NCBI GenBank assembly: GCA_022822405.1 | Contig: JAJEBT010000037.1 | Location: forward strand, 1-64,000 | Source: Alphaproteobacteria bacterium | Lineage (GTDB): Bacteria > Pseudomonadota > Alphaproteobacteria > MPNO01 > UBA830 | Reading direction: 5' to 3' | DNA: 64,000 bases | Shown here: one piece after another, positions 63,229 through 64,000 of the stretch | Layout: the number at the start of each line of letters is the position of its first letter | Numbering within the stretch: the stretch's first letter is position 1 | Translations under genes and position numbers: made by a program | Notes under the pieces: model-generated | The model's database searches: none | Told to the model about the DNA's origin: nothing | The model's input: the letters and a program-made list of their open reading frames with translations, nothing else

Positions 63229-64000
63229 TCAACCGGCAGGGGATGCCCAGGCGAGCCGCACAGCCGATCCCACGGGCCTGACTTCCGCGTCCTGGAGCAG
63301 GCCGATCTCGCGGAGCGCCTGATGGACCCTGGGCAGGTTGTAGTGCGGCAGCGAGGGGTAAAGATGATGCTCCAGATGGTAGTGGACGTGGTGGGGAAAC
63401 ATCAGCCACATCAGCCAGCCGGGCCCCAGATTGGTGCGCGCATCGTGCCAGACATCGCCGGTCTCGGTCGTCATGCCATGTTCGAGAATCGACCGGAAAC
63501 GCAGGAGCGGCTGCAGCAGAAACCAGAGAGGAATCGCCCAGAGCAGCAGATACTCGCGGAAGAAGCCGAAGGCGAGCGCCGCAGCGGGCAAGGCCAAATG
63601 GAACCCCGCCACCACCCAGCGATCGTTCAGCGCGGCGCGACGCAATTCCGGCGAGGTGTCGCCCAGCGGATCGCTCTTCGTCCCGTCGGTCCGGGCTGCG
63701 GACGGCGCGCCCCAGAAATAGGCGTAGGTCTTCCAGGCCGTGAGTCCGGCGACGTCCCGCAGGAACTTGCCGGCAAGATAGGCCCGACCTCGCGGATATC
63801 CCCCGTGAATCGGCGTGTCGGGATCCTGCCTGCCGAACAGATGGTTGTGGTGCAGCCGGTGGATCACCCGGTAGGAGAACATGGAGATGCCACCCGGCGT
63901 CGCGCACAGCCGGCCAACCAGATCGTTGAGCCAGCGGGTCTCGTACAGGCGGTAATGCACCGCTTCGTGCGCCAGTATGAACAGCGCCTGTGCCCGCGTC
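63229..64000 (-). CDS. Fatty acid desaturase, partial (5' end outside the window)
   Basis: At least 257 residues are encoded, with the N-terminus beyond the edge. The three histidine boxes of membrane di-iron desaturases are visible: HEAVH near the edge, HRLHHNH about 40 residues on, and HYHLEHH near the C-terminus. Membrane segments such as LLLWAIPLWFLLQPLLRF separate the second and third boxes. It may act on acyl lipids, or be a related hydroxylase or ketolase. The visible part shows no truncation. Confidence 0.88.
   Translation of the reverse strand, partial: TRAQALFILAHEAVHYRLYETRWLNDLVGRLCATPGGISMFSYRVIHRLHHNHLFGRQDPDTPIHGGYPRGRAYLAGKFLRDVAGLTAWKTYAYFWGAPSAARTDGTKSDPLGDTSPELRRAALNDRWVVAGFHLALPAAALAFGFFREYLLLWAIPLWFLLQPLLRFRSILEHGMTTETGDVWHDARTNLGPGWLMWLMFPHHVHYHLEHHLYPSLPHYNLPRVHQALREIGLLQDAEVRPVGSAVRLAWASPAG

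Overview
The window is GC-rich, with strong G/C third-position bias, ATGA-type overlapping stop/start junctions and purine-rich ribosome binding sites. Its gene content looks like an environmental, heterotrophic alphaproteobacterium. It carries five ABC importer sets, a molybdenum hydroxylase, FAH-family hydrolases, CaiB-type CoA-transferase genes and SoeABC. No ribosomal RNA is present; the only stable RNA is a tRNA-Ser(GCU). The taxonomic assignment is inferred from style and content, not from a marker gene.

Layout. 1-1218 is the scar of an integrative element: a 5'-truncated tyrosine recombinase, a 24-bp perfect palindrome and a frameshifted DUF6499/DUF2285-like gene. 1437-8930 is an operon for a three-subunit molybdenum hydroxylase, an NMT1-type binding protein, an ACMSD-like amidohydrolase and two permeases, but no ATPase. 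9015-19053 continues the catabolic theme: an HIBADH-like dehydrogenase, a signal-less binding-protein-fold protein, a threonine-synthase-like PLP enzyme, three FAH-family proteins, a creatinase-like M24 protein, the missing ABC ATPase and a VOC protein. A ghost of a higBA module lies at about 10039-10231.

19054-24765 is a low-GC acquired island. It starts with an IS66 transposase remnant. Then come a HigB toxin, a HigA-type HTH protein fused to an ImmA/IrrE zinc peptidase, a CD-NTase (SMODS) gene carrying an in-frame amber codon and a lost C-terminus, a two-TM SLATT effector, an unknown 86-aa ORF, a TbpB-like lipoprotein and a second, 5'-truncated CD-NTase copy. This resembles a CBASS-type antiphage operon controlled by an HTH/metallopeptidase pair, now apparently decaying. 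It is the most interesting part of the window.

24766-27936 holds ettA, tRNA-Ser and a LysR regulator. 28108-34152 is a leftward operon: an ABC importer, an FAD oxidoreductase, a CoA-transferase and an enoyl-CoA hydratase. Diverging from it, 34519-39001 is a pyrimidine catabolism operon (URC1, URC4, uracil phosphoribosyltransferase, CodA-like deaminase). Two LysR-type T-N11-A boxes 21 bp apart lie exactly midway between the two operons. BolA and a 1-Cys peroxiredoxin follow on the minus strand, then the sulfite dehydrogenase operon soeABC (40391-45022) and an alpha/beta hydrolase.

46236-51870 is a YtcJ-like amidohydrolase with an unusual extra N-terminal domain, followed by a complete ABC importer (ATPase, binding protein, two permeases). 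52203-60711 is a leftward Yej/Dpp-like peptide importer with a fused double ATPase, preceded by two MetE/UROD-fold proteins. The right end has an intact higBA pair, IS1634 and MFS remnants, a nitronate monooxygenase and a fatty acid desaturase cut by the window edge.
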